Origin: Cetobacterium sp. ZOR0034
GTDB taxonomy: Bacteria; Fusobacteriota; Fusobacteriia; Fusobacteriales; Fusobacteriaceae
Length of the DNA stretch: 35,733 nt
Direction: 5' to 3'
NCBI RefSeq assembly: GCF_000799075.1
Contig: NZ_JTLI01000005.1
Coordinates: forward strand, 1 to 35,733
A model generated the notes under the pieces. That model searched no databases. It was not told where the DNA came from and was given only the letters and a program-made list of their open reading frames with translations. Shown here piece by piece: positions 1 through 8,681 of this stretch; the stretch's first letter is position 1, and the number at the start of each line of letters is the position of its first letter. The translations under genes and the position numbers were made by a program.

Positions 1-161
1 CAGCTAGTATTAGAAATCCTTGGCATGCTAAAGAAGCGGCAAAAGCAGGAGCTCATATAGGAACAATTCCATATTCGACAATTATTGCGATGACGAGACA
101 CGAATTGACTGACAAGGGGATAGAAAGGTTTTTGAAAGATTGGGAAAATGTAAAAAGGTAG
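1..161 (+). CDS. Transaldolase-like (fructose-6-phosphate aldolase/TalC family) protein, C-terminal fragment
   Basis: An open frame enters from the left edge (first full codon at base 3) and stops at TAG 159-161, giving the last 52 residues of a protein. The fragment shows [20 protein letters not shown], then TIPYS, then [16 protein letters not shown]. This matches the C-terminal helix region of the short transaldolase / fructose-6-phosphate aldolase family, where HPLTDKGIEKFLKDW is characteristic. The catalytic lysine lies upstream of the window. Only 39 bases separate the stop from the next gene, with no terminator, so it is probably cotranscribed with the arabino-oligosaccharide importer. 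A role in pentose or ketose phosphate metabolism is inferred from family and context; the exact substrate cannot be told from this fragment. Confidence 0.8.
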   Translation, partial: ASIRNPWHAKEAAKAGAHIGTIPYSTIIAMTRHELTDKGIERFLKDWENVKR

Positions 162-200
162 AGTGTAAAACAAAATTTGATTGAAAGGAGAGGGAGAGGT

Positions 201-1478
201 ATGAAGAAAATAATAATTCTCTTCACATTCTTTGTTTTATTTATAATGGGGTGTGGAAAAAAAGAGACAGAAACATCAAATGGATCAAAAAAAATTACTT
301 TATGGACATTCCAAGCATTACATGAAAAATTTTATAAAGAAATGGAGAAAGAATGGAATAAAAAGAATCCTGAAACTCCAATCGATTTAGTAGTTAGTGT
401 AATGCCTTTTGATGATATGCATAATAAACTTCAAATAGCAATTCAAACAGGAAAAGGAGGGCCAGATTTAGCAGATTTGGAGCTAAGAAAATTTTCGACA
501 GCAATAGAAGGTGAAGTTCAATTTTTACCTATGACTAAATATATAAAAGGAATAGAAGATGATTTAGTTATGTCTAGATTTGATTTGTATTCTAAAAATA
601 ATGAATATTATGGAATACCATTTCATGTAGGAGCAACAGTAACATATTACAATAAAGAGCTCTTAGAGAGTGCAGGTATAGATTACAATAAAATAAAAAC
701 ATGGAAAGAATATAAAGAGGCAGGATATAAATTGAAATCTATTACGGGAAAGCCAATGGCAGCAGTGGAAATAAATGATATAATGGCAATTCTACCGCCA
801 TTAGTTCAAATGGAAGCAGATTATATTAATAATCAAGGAAATCCAGATATAGATAATCCTAAAGCAATTCAATTGTATAAAGAGATTCAACAATTATTAA
901 AAGATGAAGTTTTAGTAGTTGCAGCAGGAGGATTTTATCATTCAGAAGAATTTTTTGGGATGGTTAATAATGGTGGAGTTGCAAGTTTAACAATGCCGTT
1001 GTGGTATATGGGAAGATTTGTAGATAGTATGCCAGATTTAAAGAAAAAAATTATAATTGCAAAAATGCCTATGTATGAAGGTAACTCGGTAGAGAGTGTA
1101 GGATTAGGAGGAACAGGAACAGTTGTTTTAAAAAGTTCTCCAAATGCAGAGTTGGCTTCGAAATATTTAAATTTTGCCAAAATATCAGAGGAAGGAAATA
1201 CATTGATATGGACAATGTTAGGGTTTGATCCTGTTAGAAAATCAGTGTGGGATAGTGAGGAACTTCAGAAAAAAACTATGTTTGATGAGTATTTTTTAAA
1301 TTCACCAATTGAAGTATTAAATTCAGTAAATGGTAAAATTCCTAGTGCTAAAAGAGGAGATAAGTTATCAACAATTGCAAATGAAGTGAGTACTAATTTA
1401 TACAATAATATTTTTGAAAGTTTAGGTAATGTTGAGGATGAGGTAAGAAAAAGTGCAAAACGAATAGAAGGAGAATAA
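201..1478 (+). CDS. Sugar ABC transporter substrate-binding lipoprotein (AraN-like)
   Basis: A family 1 extracellular solute-binding protein of 425 residues. The N-terminus has Lys residues, a hydrophobic stretch and a lipobox ending FIMGC (Cys17), so it is predicted to be a lipoprotein facing the periplasm. The mature part begins KKITLWTFQALHEKF, typical of oligosaccharide-binding proteins. An in-frame TTG exists at 177, but ATG 201 is chosen: it gives a clean lipoprotein signal and has purine-rich ribosome-binding sequence (AAAGGAG, GAGAGG) just upstream. It is followed after one base by two permease genes and then by intracellular arabinofuranosidases, the same layout as araN-araP-araQ-abfA in Bacillus. 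Arabino-oligosaccharide binding is therefore inferred from context rather than from ligand residues. Confidence 0.88.
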   Translation: MKKIIILFTFFVLFIMGCGKKETETSNGSKKITLWTFQALHEKFYKEMEKEWNKKNPETPIDLVVSVMPFDDMHNKLQIAIQTGKGGPDLADLELRKFSTAIEGEVQFLPMTKYIKGIEDDLVMSRFDLYSKNNEYYGIPFHVGATVTYYNKELLESAGIDYNKIKTWKEYKEAGYKLKSITGKPMAAVEINDIMAILPPLVQMEADYINNQGNPDIDNPKAIQLYKEIQQLLKDEVLVVAAGGFYHSEEFFGMVNNGGVASLTMPLWYMGRFVDSMPDLKKKIIIAKMPMYEGNSVESVGLGGTGTVVLKSSPNAELASKYLNFAKISEEGNTLIWTMLGFDPVRKSVWDSEELQKKTMFDEYFLNSPIEVLNSVNGKIPSAKRGDKLSTIANEVSTNLYNNIFESLGNVEDEVRKSAKRIEGE

Positions 1479-1479
1479 T

Positions 1480-2358
1480 ATGAAGAAATTTTTATATAAC
1501 TTTAAAATTGCTCCATATGTTTTTATAGCACCGTTTATAATATCATTTACGATATTTTTTCTATTTCCATTAGTAAATGCAGGTATTATGAGTTTTCAAA
1601 AAGTATTGCCAGGTGGTAATACTTTTATTGGAATAGATAATTATAAAAGATTAATAAATCCAACTTTTGGAAAAGCTCTTTGGAATAGTATTGTATATAC
1701 AATTTTAACATTGATTATTTTAATTCCAATTCCACTGTTATTAGCAATTATTGTAAATAATAGTAAACTTGTGGGAACAAAAATATTTAAATCAATTTTA
1801 TTCCTACCTGCACTGACATCAGTTGTAGTAGCGAGTATGATGTTTAGATTTTTATTTGGGGAGTTACCAACTTCTCAAATGAATATAATAGCTTCATTTT
1901 TTGGATATTCATCAATAAGATGGTTGAGAAATTCTAATTATGTTTTTCCAGTTTTATTATTTGTAGCTAGTTGGCGTTGGATGGGAGTAAATATGTTATA
2001 TTTTATTTCAGGCTTACAAAATATACCTGAAGAGGTTTTAGAAGCTGCGCAGGTTGAAGGAGCAAATGTGTTTCAAAGATATTTTTATATAGTAATTCCA
2101 ATGCTAAAACCAATAACAACATATGTTATAACAATAAGTATTTATGCAGGGTTGGCAATGTTTACAGAATCTTTGATGATATATGGAATTAATTCACCAA
2201 ATGATATGGCCTTGACAATAGTTGGATATTTATACAAATTGGGAATTATGCAAAATAATTTAGGATTAGCCTCTGCGGTAGGAATGTTTTTACTATGTTT
2301 CGCTTTGATTATAAATTTAATTCAACTAAAATCTACTGGTTTTTTTAGGAAGGATTGA
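1480..2358 (+). CDS. Sugar ABC transporter permease (AraP/MalF type)
   Basis: An inner-membrane permease of 292 residues with about six hydrophobic segments. It has the cytoplasmic EAA loop EEVLEAAQVEGANVFQRYF, which contacts the ATPase in binding-protein-dependent sugar importers, and the N-terminal segment APFIISFTIFFLFPLVNAG is typical of the MalF-like partner. The start ATG sits one base after the binding-protein stop, with GAAGGAG in the end of the upstream gene as ribosome site. It pairs with the next gene as a heterodimeric permease. No ATPase gene is present in this cluster. Substrate is inferred as arabino-oligosaccharides from the downstream glycosidases. Confidence 0.9.
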   Translation: MKKFLYNFKIAPYVFIAPFIISFTIFFLFPLVNAGIMSFQKVLPGGNTFIGIDNYKRLINPTFGKALWNSIVYTILTLIILIPIPLLLAIIVNNSKLVGTKIFKSILFLPALTSVVVASMMFRFLFGELPTSQMNIIASFFGYSSIRWLRNSNYVFPVLLFVASWRWMGVNMLYFISGLQNIPEEVLEAAQVEGANVFQRYFYIVIPMLKPITTYVITISIYAGLAMFTESLMIYGINSPNDMALTIVGYLYKLGIMQNNLGLASAVGMFLLCFALIINLIQLKSTGFFRKD

Positions 2359-2363
2359 TAAAT

Positions 2364-3191
2364 ATGAAAAATTTAGGAAAAGTTTTAGGATATTTAATAA
2401 TGATATTTTTTGGAGTGGTAATATTATTTCCATTTTTACTTTTATTTTTAAGTTCATTAAAAAATGCTAAAGAATTATTTAGGACAGGAATGAATTTTTC
2501 AATATCATTATCAACATTAACATTTGAAAATTATCGAGAGTTATTTTTCGGAAGTTCAGAATATATGCGATGGTATTTGAATAGTTTGTTTATATTGGGA
2601 GTCCAAGTTCCTCTAAGCATTATATTTTCATCATTTGTGGCGTATGGATTTGCCATGTATGAGTTTAAATATAAAAAGATAATCTTTATCTTTGTTTTAA
2701 TTTCTATGATGGTTCCTTTTGAAATTATAATGTTACCTCTATATTCAACAATAGGAATTATGGGATTATTTGATACATACACTGGAGTTATTTTGCCATT
2801 TATTGTTTCCTCATTTGCAATTTTCTTTTTTATGCAATATTTAAAAGGAATTCCTAAATCTTTAGTTGAGGCTGGAAGAATAGATGGATGCTCTGAGTAT
2901 AGAATATTTTATTCGGTAATATTTCCAATAATGAAACCAGCATTGATAACAATGGTAATATTTATTGCGATGGGGGTATGGAATGGATTTTTATGGCCAC
3001 TATTAGCTTTGACAACTTCATCAAAATTTACATTACCAATAGGATTATCCACACTCTTTACACCGTACGGAAATAATTATCAAATCTTAATAGCTGGAGC
3101 TGTATTTGCAGTGTTACCAGTAGTAATTCTTTTCTTTAGATTCCAAAAATATTTTATAAATGGAATGATTAGTGGAAGTGTAAAAGAGTAA
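2364..3191 (+). CDS. Sugar ABC transporter permease (AraQ/MalG type)
   Basis: The second permease of the importer, 275 residues from ATG 2364. A TTG at 2355 is in frame and would overlap the previous stop, but AGGAAGGA at 2348-2354 is spaced 9 bases from ATG 2364, so the ATG is preferred. Six transmembrane segments are apparent. The EAA loop reads SLVEAGRIDGCSEYRIFYSV, and it is followed by the MalG-type pattern IFPIMKPALITM and VWNGFLWPLLAL. It is the second half of the AraPQ-like channel. A 33-base AT-rich gap with no terminator leads to the GH51 gene, so the operon continues. Confidence 0.9.
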   Translation: MKNLGKVLGYLIMIFFGVVILFPFLLLFLSSLKNAKELFRTGMNFSISLSTLTFENYRELFFGSSEYMRWYLNSLFILGVQVPLSIIFSSFVAYGFAMYEFKYKKIIFIFVLISMMVPFEIIMLPLYSTIGIMGLFDTYTGVILPFIVSSFAIFFFMQYLKGIPKSLVEAGRIDGCSEYRIFYSVIFPIMKPALITMVIFIAMGVWNGFLWPLLALTTSSKFTLPIGLSTLFTPYGNNYQILIAGAVFAVLPVVILFFRFQKYFINGMISGSVKE

Positions 3192-3224
3192 TTTTTTTTA
3201 ATAAATAATAAAACGGGAGATAGA

Positions 3225-4718
3225 ATGAAAAATAAAACTAAAATAAAAGTAGAAAAAGATTTTATAATTTCAGAAGTAGATAATCGTCTTTTTGGATCTT
3301 TTTTAGAGCATATGGGAAGAGCAATCTATACAGGAATATATGAACCTACCCATCCTTCGGCTGATAAAAATGGATTTAGAAAAGATGTGATTGAACTTAT
3401 AAAAGAGTTAGAAGTTGATATAGTAAGATATCCAGGAGGAAATTTTTTATCAGGGTATGAATGGACTGATGGAATTGGCCCTAAAGAAAATAGACCTAAA
3501 AAATTAGATTTAGCTTGGAGAACAATTGAAAGTAATCAGTTTGGAATAAATGAATTTATGGATTGGAGTAGAAAAACCAATGTAAAAGTGATGGGGGCTG
3601 TAAATTTAGGAACAGGAACACCCAAAGATGCAGCTAATTTGATAGAATATTGTAATTTTAAGGGTGGAACTTATTGGTCAGATTTAAGAAAAGAACATGG
3701 ATATAATGAACCACACAATATAAAAGTTTGGTGTTTAGGAAATGAAATGGATGGACCTTGGCAAATTTGTCATTTAGATGCAGATGATTATGGAAAAAAA
3801 GCAAGAGAAACTGCAAAAATGATGAAATGGATTGATGAGACAATAGAGTTAGTAGTGTGTGGGAGTTCAGGACCCCTTATGCCAACATTTCCAGAATGGG
3901 ATAGAAAAGTGTTAGAATACACATATGATCAAGTGGATTATATATCTTTACACAGATATTATGAAAATTTTGGAAATGATTTAGATTTTCTAGCTTCGTT
4001 TGCTGATTTTGATAAGTTTATAAAAACAATTATAGCGACGGTTGATTATGTAAAAGCTTTAAAAAGATCAAATAAAACGATTAATTTATCATTTGATGAG
4101 TGGAATATTTGGTATCTTTCAAAGGTTAAAGTGAAGGATTGGGAAGAAGCTCCTGAAATATTAGAAGATAACTATAGTTTGTTAGATGCATTGGTAATGG
4201 GTGGTCTGGTTATAACATTATTGAAAAATTCAGATAGAGTAAAAATGGGGTGTTTAGCACAGCTTGTAAATGTTATAGCGCCTATTTTTACTGAAAAGGA
4301 TGGAAAAGCTATAAAGCAAACAATATTTTATCCATTTAAATATTTTGCGAAGTATGGAAAAGGTGAGGCTTTAACAACATTTATAAACAGTTCAAAAGTG
4401 GAAACTAAGTATGGGGCTGTAAATGAAGTAGAAGCAGTAACAGTTTTAAATAAAGAGAAAAAAGAAGTGACACTGTTTGTATTAAATATTAATTTAAATA
4501 ATAAAATTGATACTGATATAGATTTAAATGGATTTGGAAAACTTGAGGGTATTGAGCATATTATTTTAGATGGAGATGATCTGCATATGAAAAATAATTT
4601 TGAAAATCCAGAAGCTGTAAAACCACGAATAATAAAGCTAGATGATAAAAAAAATAAAATTTCCATTCCGAAATGTTCATTTAATGTTCTTAGATACAAA
4701 ATAAAGGAGGAGCTATGA
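3225..4718 (+). CDS. abfA: GH51 alpha-L-arabinofuranosidase, cytoplasmic
   Basis: A 497-residue glycoside hydrolase family 51 enzyme that removes non-reducing terminal alpha-L-arabinofuranosyl residues with retention of configuration. The acid/base is Glu174 in CLGNEMDGPWQ and the nucleophile is Glu292 in FDEWNIWY. The substrate-site motif VRYPGGNFLSGYEW is intact. Length and motif spacing match bacterial AbfA (about 500 residues). There is no signal peptide, so it acts in the cytoplasm on imported oligosaccharides. The start ATG 3225 follows GGGAGA. Its TGA stop overlaps the next gene's ATG in an ATGA junction, indicating translational coupling to the GH43 partner. Activity on arabinan versus arabinoxylan fragments cannot be told apart here. 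Confidence 0.95.
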   Translation: MKNKTKIKVEKDFIISEVDNRLFGSFLEHMGRAIYTGIYEPTHPSADKNGFRKDVIELIKELEVDIVRYPGGNFLSGYEWTDGIGPKENRPKKLDLAWRTIESNQFGINEFMDWSRKTNVKVMGAVNLGTGTPKDAANLIEYCNFKGGTYWSDLRKEHGYNEPHNIKVWCLGNEMDGPWQICHLDADDYGKKARETAKMMKWIDETIELVVCGSSGPLMPTFPEWDRKVLEYTYDQVDYISLHRYYENFGNDLDFLASFADFDKFIKTIIATVDYVKALKRSNKTINLSFDEWNIWYLSKVKVKDWEEAPEILEDNYSLLDALVMGGLVITLLKNSDRVKMGCLAQLVNVIAPIFTEKDGKAIKQTIFYPFKYFAKYGKGEALTTFINSSKVETKYGAVNEVEAVTVLNKEKKEVTLFVLNINLNNKIDTDIDLNGFGKLEGIEHIILDGDDLHMKNNFENPEAVKPRIIKLDDKKNKISIPKCSFNVLRYKIKEEL

Positions 4719-5686
4719 GAAATGCCGATATTATAAATCCAGTAGTTTTTCAAAGAGCTGATCCATTTATATATTTACATACAGATGGGTATTATTATAT
4801 GACTGCTTCAATTCCAGCATATGATGCCATTGAAATAAGAAGAGCAAAAGAGATAAAAGAGTTAGAGAGTGGAGAGTGTAAAATTATCTGGAAAAAGCAT
4901 TTAAATGGAGAGTTAAGTAATTTAATATGGGCTCCAGAAATTCATTACATAAATAATAAGTGGTATATATATTTTGCGGCTGCTCCAAATGATGAAATTC
5001 ATTCAGAGCATAAAACATTTAATCATAGAATGTTTGTTATAGAAAATTCAAGCAGTAACCCTTTTTTAGGAGAATGGGAGGAGAAAGGAAGGATAAAAAC
5101 TCATTTAGAATCATTTTCATTAGATGCAACAATTATGAAATCAGAAGATAAACTTTACTATATTTGGGCACAAAAAGATCCTTCTATTGATGGAAATTCA
5201 AATATTTATATATCACTTATGAAAACACCTTGGGAATTAGAAGGAGACATAGAACTGTTAACTGTTCCTGAGTTTGAATGGGAAAAAAAGGGATTTTTAG
5301 TAAATGAAGGACCGGGAATACTGAAAAATGATAAATATACATTTTTAACATATTCAGCAAGTGCTACAGATGAGAATTACTGTGTGGGAGTATTAAAATT
5401 AAGAAATGGAGACAATCCATTATTAAAATCTAATTGGGAAAAAAGTATAGTTCCAATATTCGAAAGTGATGTGGACAATTTAAGGTTTGGACCGGGGCAC
5501 AATAGTTTTACAAAAACAAAAGATGGAAAAGATATTGTTGTTTATCATTGTAGAGATTATAATACATTTGATTGTGATCCTTTATATGATCCAAATAGAC
5601 ATACCTGTATTCAGATTATTGAATGGAGTGAGAGAAATGAACCTATTTTAGGGAAACCACTGCCGTTAAAAAGAGAAATGAAGTAA
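4715..5686 (+). CDS. GH43 family glycosidase, probable exo-alpha-L-arabinofuranosidase
   Basis: A 323-residue five-bladed beta-propeller hydrolase of the GH43 family. The expected inverting triad is visible: general base Asp16 (QRADPF), pKa-modulating Asp137 (SFSLDATI) and general acid Glu198 (VNEGPGI). The stretch LIWAPEIHYINNKWYIYFAA is typical of the family's arabinofuranosidases. No signal peptide is present, so it is cytoplasmic like its GH51 partner, with which it overlaps by four bases (ATGA). The pair would reduce imported arabino-oligosaccharides to L-arabinose. Beta-xylosidase activity, found elsewhere in GH43, cannot be excluded. It is the last gene of the operon and is followed by a terminator. 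Confidence 0.9.
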   Translation: MRNADIINPVVFQRADPFIYLHTDGYYYMTASIPAYDAIEIRRAKEIKELESGECKIIWKKHLNGELSNLIWAPEIHYINNKWYIYFAAAPNDEIHSEHKTFNHRMFVIENSSSNPFLGEWEEKGRIKTHLESFSLDATIMKSEDKLYYIWAQKDPSIDGNSNIYISLMKTPWELEGDIELLTVPEFEWEKKGFLVNEGPGILKNDKYTFLTYSASATDENYCVGVLKLRNGDNPLLKSNWEKSIVPIFESDVDNLRFGPGHNSFTKTKDGKDIVVYHCRDYNTFDCDPLYDPNRHTCIQIIEWSERNEPILGKPLPLKREMK

Positions 5687-5753
5687 AAAAAGTTAAAAAT
5701 AGAAGAGTATTACTTAAATGTTTAAACCCTTAGTTGATTAGGTAAATTGATAG

Positions 5754-5790
5754 AAGAGATGTCCTGAAGATATCTCTTTTTTTTATTTTT
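5754..5790 (+). terminator. Intrinsic terminator of the arabinoside operon
   Basis: A perfect 7-bp stem AAGAGAT (5754-5760) and ATCTCTT (5772-5778) is followed directly by a run of eight T and a further T-rich stretch. It lies about 70 bases after the GH43 stop and closes the operon before the next promoter region. Confidence 0.8.
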
Positions 5791-5833
5791 TACGCTTTTT
5801 TTACAAATTAGAACTATTTTTAACCTTAAATTA

Positions 5834-5865
5834 ATTTTAGATTAACATTCATCTGGTATTATACT
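5834..5865 (+). promoter_or_regulatory. Probable promoter of the second ABC-transporter operon
   Basis: An extended -10 element TGGTATTAT ends at 5862, in the AT-rich gap between the terminator at 5754 and ATG 5903; TATACT at 5860-5865 is an alternative -10. No good -35 is present at 17 bases, so this is a weak call supported mainly by position and the extended TG. A 10-bp palindrome AAATTAATTT lies just upstream. Confidence 0.4.
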
Positions 5866-5902
5866 TTTGAAGTTTGAGAAAAAAATAATTTAAGGAGAAG
5901 TG

Positions 5903-6784
5903 ATGAAAAAAAAAGAAACACTCTTGGCAACACTATTTTTAATGCCAGCATTAACAATTTTTACAATTTTTATATTTTATCCTATCTGTAAAACTTTCTA
6001 TTTAAGTTTTTTCCAATGGAACATGATAAGTAAGAATAAGAAATTTATAGGGATGGCTAACTATCTTGATATTTTAAAAGAGGAGAGCGTCCATAAATCT
6101 TTGATAAATACATTTATTTATATAGGATTACTAATAGTTTTTAACTTTATATTACCATATGTTATAGCTTACATATTAGCATTTTTAGTAAACAGAATGA
6201 AAAGCTTCTACAGAACAATGCTATTTTTTCCGAGTATAATCTCGTTAGTTGTAGCTTCGTTAGTATTTGTATGGGTATTTAATCCCATGATTGGACCTAT
6301 ATCTAAGATATACCAACTATTTAATTTAAAACCACAATTTTGGCTAAAAACAAACGGTTTGGTAATGGTATTAATAACACTTATAACAGCTTGGAAAATA
6401 TTTGGTTACAACTTGATTCTACTTTTAGCTGGGATATTAGAGGTTCCAACAGAGTTGATAGAGAGTGCTAAACTAGATAAAGTTTCAAATTGGAAGATTT
6501 TCTTATACATAGTTATCCCGATGACATCATCAACAGCTTTGTATGTGATGGTTATGACTGTAGTGTATGGTCTTCAGCAGGTATTTGTACCTATAAATGT
6601 TTTAACTCAAGGTGGACCGAACAATGGAAGTACAAACTTAGTATATAGTATATATCAATATGCATTTACATTTTTCCAAACGGGAAGAGCTTCAGCTTTA
6701 TCGGTTATTACAATGCTTTGTTTCTTTATATTGATTTCAATAAAGATCAAAGTTTTAGAAAAAGGAGTTTATTATGAAAATTAA
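5903..6784 (+). CDS. Sugar ABC transporter permease (UgpA/MalF type)
   Basis: An inner-membrane permease of 293 residues with about six transmembrane segments. It has the EAA loop VPTELIESAKLDKVSNWKIF and the following YIVIPMTSST, typical of UgpA-like proteins. A GTG at 5900 is in frame, but AAGGAG at 5892-5897 lies only two bases from it and five from ATG 5903, so the ATG is chosen. This is the first gene of a five-to-six-gene operon. It overlaps the next permease by 11 bases. The late segment VLTQGGPNNGSTNLVYSIYQ is the well-conserved UgpA/LacF-type TM5-TM6 region. Confidence 0.9.
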   Translation: MKKKETLLATLFLMPALTIFTIFIFYPICKTFYLSFFQWNMISKNKKFIGMANYLDILKEESVHKSLINTFIYIGLLIVFNFILPYVIAYILAFLVNRMKSFYRTMLFFPSIISLVVASLVFVWVFNPMIGPISKIYQLFNLKPQFWLKTNGLVMVLITLITAWKIFGYNLILLLAGILEVPTELIESAKLDKVSNWKIFLYIVIPMTSSTALYVMVMTVVYGLQQVFVPINVLTQGGPNNGSTNLVYSIYQYAFTFFQTGRASALSVITMLCFFILISIKIKVLEKGVYYEN

Positions 6785-7592
6785 AGAGAGTAAATGGCAT
6801 ATTTTATTTCTATTAATAATAGGGATACAGATTTTCCCGTTGATATATATGTTATCAATATCATTTAAAAGTATGGATCAAATATTTTCAGATCCATTGA
6901 GTATAATTCCAAAAGTTATTACATTTAGAAACTATAAATATATCTTTGAGAATGTGACTATTTTTAGATATGTTTGGAATACATTTTTCATATCATTTTT
7001 GATAACTTTAGGGAAAATAGTAACGAGTGTGCTAGCAGGATATGTTTTGGCATTCAAAGAGTTTAGAGGTAAAAAAGCATTGATATTTTTAATATTAGGA
7101 ACTTTATTTGTACCGTTCACAGTAACAATGATACCAAACTACCTTATGATATCAGAGTTAGGACTTTTAAATAGTAGTTTTGGAGTTATTTTGCCACAAT
7201 TAGCTGATGGAATGGGAATATTTATGATTATTCAAAATATGAAAGGGATTCCAAAATCAATTTTAGAGGTAACAAAATTAGATAAGATAAAAGAGACAAA
7301 GGTTTTATATTATATAATTCTACCGATGATAAAGAACTCAATAATATCTATGGGAATACTGTTTTTTATAAACTCATGGAATGAGTATTTCTGGCCGCTA
7401 TTAATATTAAGTGATAAGAAAAACTATACACTTTCGTTAGCACTTCAAATGTTTATAAGTTCAGAGGGTGGAAATGATTGGGGAGTTACAATGGCTATAG
7501 CGGGATTAACAATTGTGTTCCCAATAATAATGTATGCGTTCTTCCAGAAAAAAATAATGACAAGCTTTGTAAAATCAGGAGTAAAAGGATAG
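6774..7592 (+). CDS. Sugar ABC transporter permease (UgpE/MalG type)
   Basis: A 272-residue partner permease. The EAA loop reads SILEVTKLDKIKETKVLYYI and is followed by ILPMIKNSII and SWNEYFWPLLIL, the MalG/UgpE signature. The start ATG 6774 lies inside the end of the upstream permease, with AAGGAG nine bases upstream, which implies translational coupling. With the upstream gene it forms the channel. The ATPase follows after a six-base gap. Confidence 0.9.
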   Translation: MKIKESKWHILFLLIIGIQIFPLIYMLSISFKSMDQIFSDPLSIIPKVITFRNYKYIFENVTIFRYVWNTFFISFLITLGKIVTSVLAGYVLAFKEFRGKKALIFLILGTLFVPFTVTMIPNYLMISELGLLNSSFGVILPQLADGMGIFMIIQNMKGIPKSILEVTKLDKIKETKVLYYIILPMIKNSIISMGILFFINSWNEYFWPLLILSDKKNYTLSLALQMFISSEGGNDWGVTMAIAGLTIVFPIIMYAFFQKKIMTSFVKSGVKG

Positions 7593-7598
7593 GTAATT

Positions 7599-8681
7599 AT
7601 GAAAGAGATAAGATTTAAAAATATATCGAAGAGTTATGGAGATACAAAAATCGTAAATAGTTTAGATTTAACAATAAATGCAGGTGAGAGATTAGTTTTA
7701 TTAGGACCATCAGGATGTGGAAAAAGTACAACTCTGAGAATGATTGCAGGATTAGAAGAGATAACGTCTGGAGATATGTATTTTGGTGATGAAAGAATAA
7801 ATGATGTTGAAGCTGGAGATAGAGGGATAGCTATGGTTTTCCAAAACTACGCACTGTATCCTCATCTAACGGTTTGGGATAATATAACATTTGGATTAAG
7901 AATGAATGGTGTTGATAAAAAAGAGATAGAGAAAAGAACAACAGAGGTTGTAAAAATATTAAATCTTCAAGGATTGGAAAAAAGATATCCAAAAGAGTTA
8001 TCGGGTGGGCAAAGACAAAGGGTAGCATTAGGAAGAGCAGCAGTAAAAAACTCAGATTTCTTTTTACTTGATGAACCTCTATCAAATCTAGATGTTCAAT
8101 TGAGAAATACTTCAAGAGAGGAGTTAGTGAAGTTACACGAGATAAATAGACCAACATTTATATATGTAACACATGATCAGATTGAAGCTATGACAATAGG
8201 ACATAGAATAGCAATATTAAATAAGGGGGATTTACAGCAGATAGATACTCCAGAAGAGGTTTATAAAAATCCAGCCAATATATTTGTAGCTAAATTTATA
8301 GGAACGCCTCCAATGAATATATTGACAAGTAAAGTTGCTGATGGGCAAATCTATATTGAGGACAGTTTTGTTAGTGCAGATATAGAAAATATCCCAAATT
8401 TAAATAATAGAAATTTAGTTTATTTAGGAATAAGACCAGAGCATATGATTGTTCATAAAGAGGATGGATTAGGAAGAGTACAGGGAGAAGTCATTAGAAT
8501 AGAGAATTATGGGAATCAGAAATGTGTTTCGGTAAAAATAGGAAATGAAAATATCAAAGCATCTATAAAAAATGAACAAGATATAAAAAAGCACGAAAAA
8601 GTTTACTTAGAAATAGATGTTAAAAAATGTAGTTATTTTGATGTAAAAACAGAAAAAAATCTAATTTTGGAGGGAAAGTAA
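7599..8681 (+). CDS. Sugar ABC transporter ATPase (UgpC/MsmK/MalK family)
   Basis: A 360-residue cytoplasmic ATPase. Walker A is GPSGCGKST (about residues 36-44), the signature motif is LSGGQRQRVALGRA, Walker B is FFLLDEPLSNLD, and the switch histidine lies in VTHDQIEA. The C-terminal ~120 residues form the MalK-type OB/TOBE regulatory domain, with GIRPEH at its start. It serves the UgpA/UgpE-like permeases of this operon. MsmK/MsmX-type ATPases are known to energise several sugar importers, so it may also serve the ATPase-less arabinoside importer upstream; that sharing is inference. Its stop shares one base with the next gene's ATG. Confidence 0.93.
   Translation: MKEIRFKNISKSYGDTKIVNSLDLTINAGERLVLLGPSGCGKSTTLRMIAGLEEITSGDMYFGDERINDVEAGDRGIAMVFQNYALYPHLTVWDNITFGLRMNGVDKKEIEKRTTEVVKILNLQGLEKRYPKELSGGQRQRVALGRAAVKNSDFFLLDEPLSNLDVQLRNTSREELVKLHEINRPTFIYVTHDQIEAMTIGHRIAILNKGDLQQIDTPEEVYKNPANIFVAKFIGTPPMNILTSKVADGQIYIEDSFVSADIENIPNLNNRNLVYLGIRPEHMIVHKEDGLGRVQGEVIRIENYGNQKCVSVKIGNENIKASIKNEQDIKKHEKVYLEIDVKKCSYFDVKTEKNLILEGK

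Noticed and set aside
177-200. Upstream TTG start for the first binding protein
   Set aside because: It would place MIERRGRG before the lipoprotein signal. ATG 201 gives a normal signal peptide and lipobox with suitable ribosome-site spacing.
4328-4753. 141-codon antisense frame over the end of the GH51 gene
   Set aside because: It is a shadow of strongly conserved coding sequence on the other strand. It has no recognisable domain or separate ribosome site.
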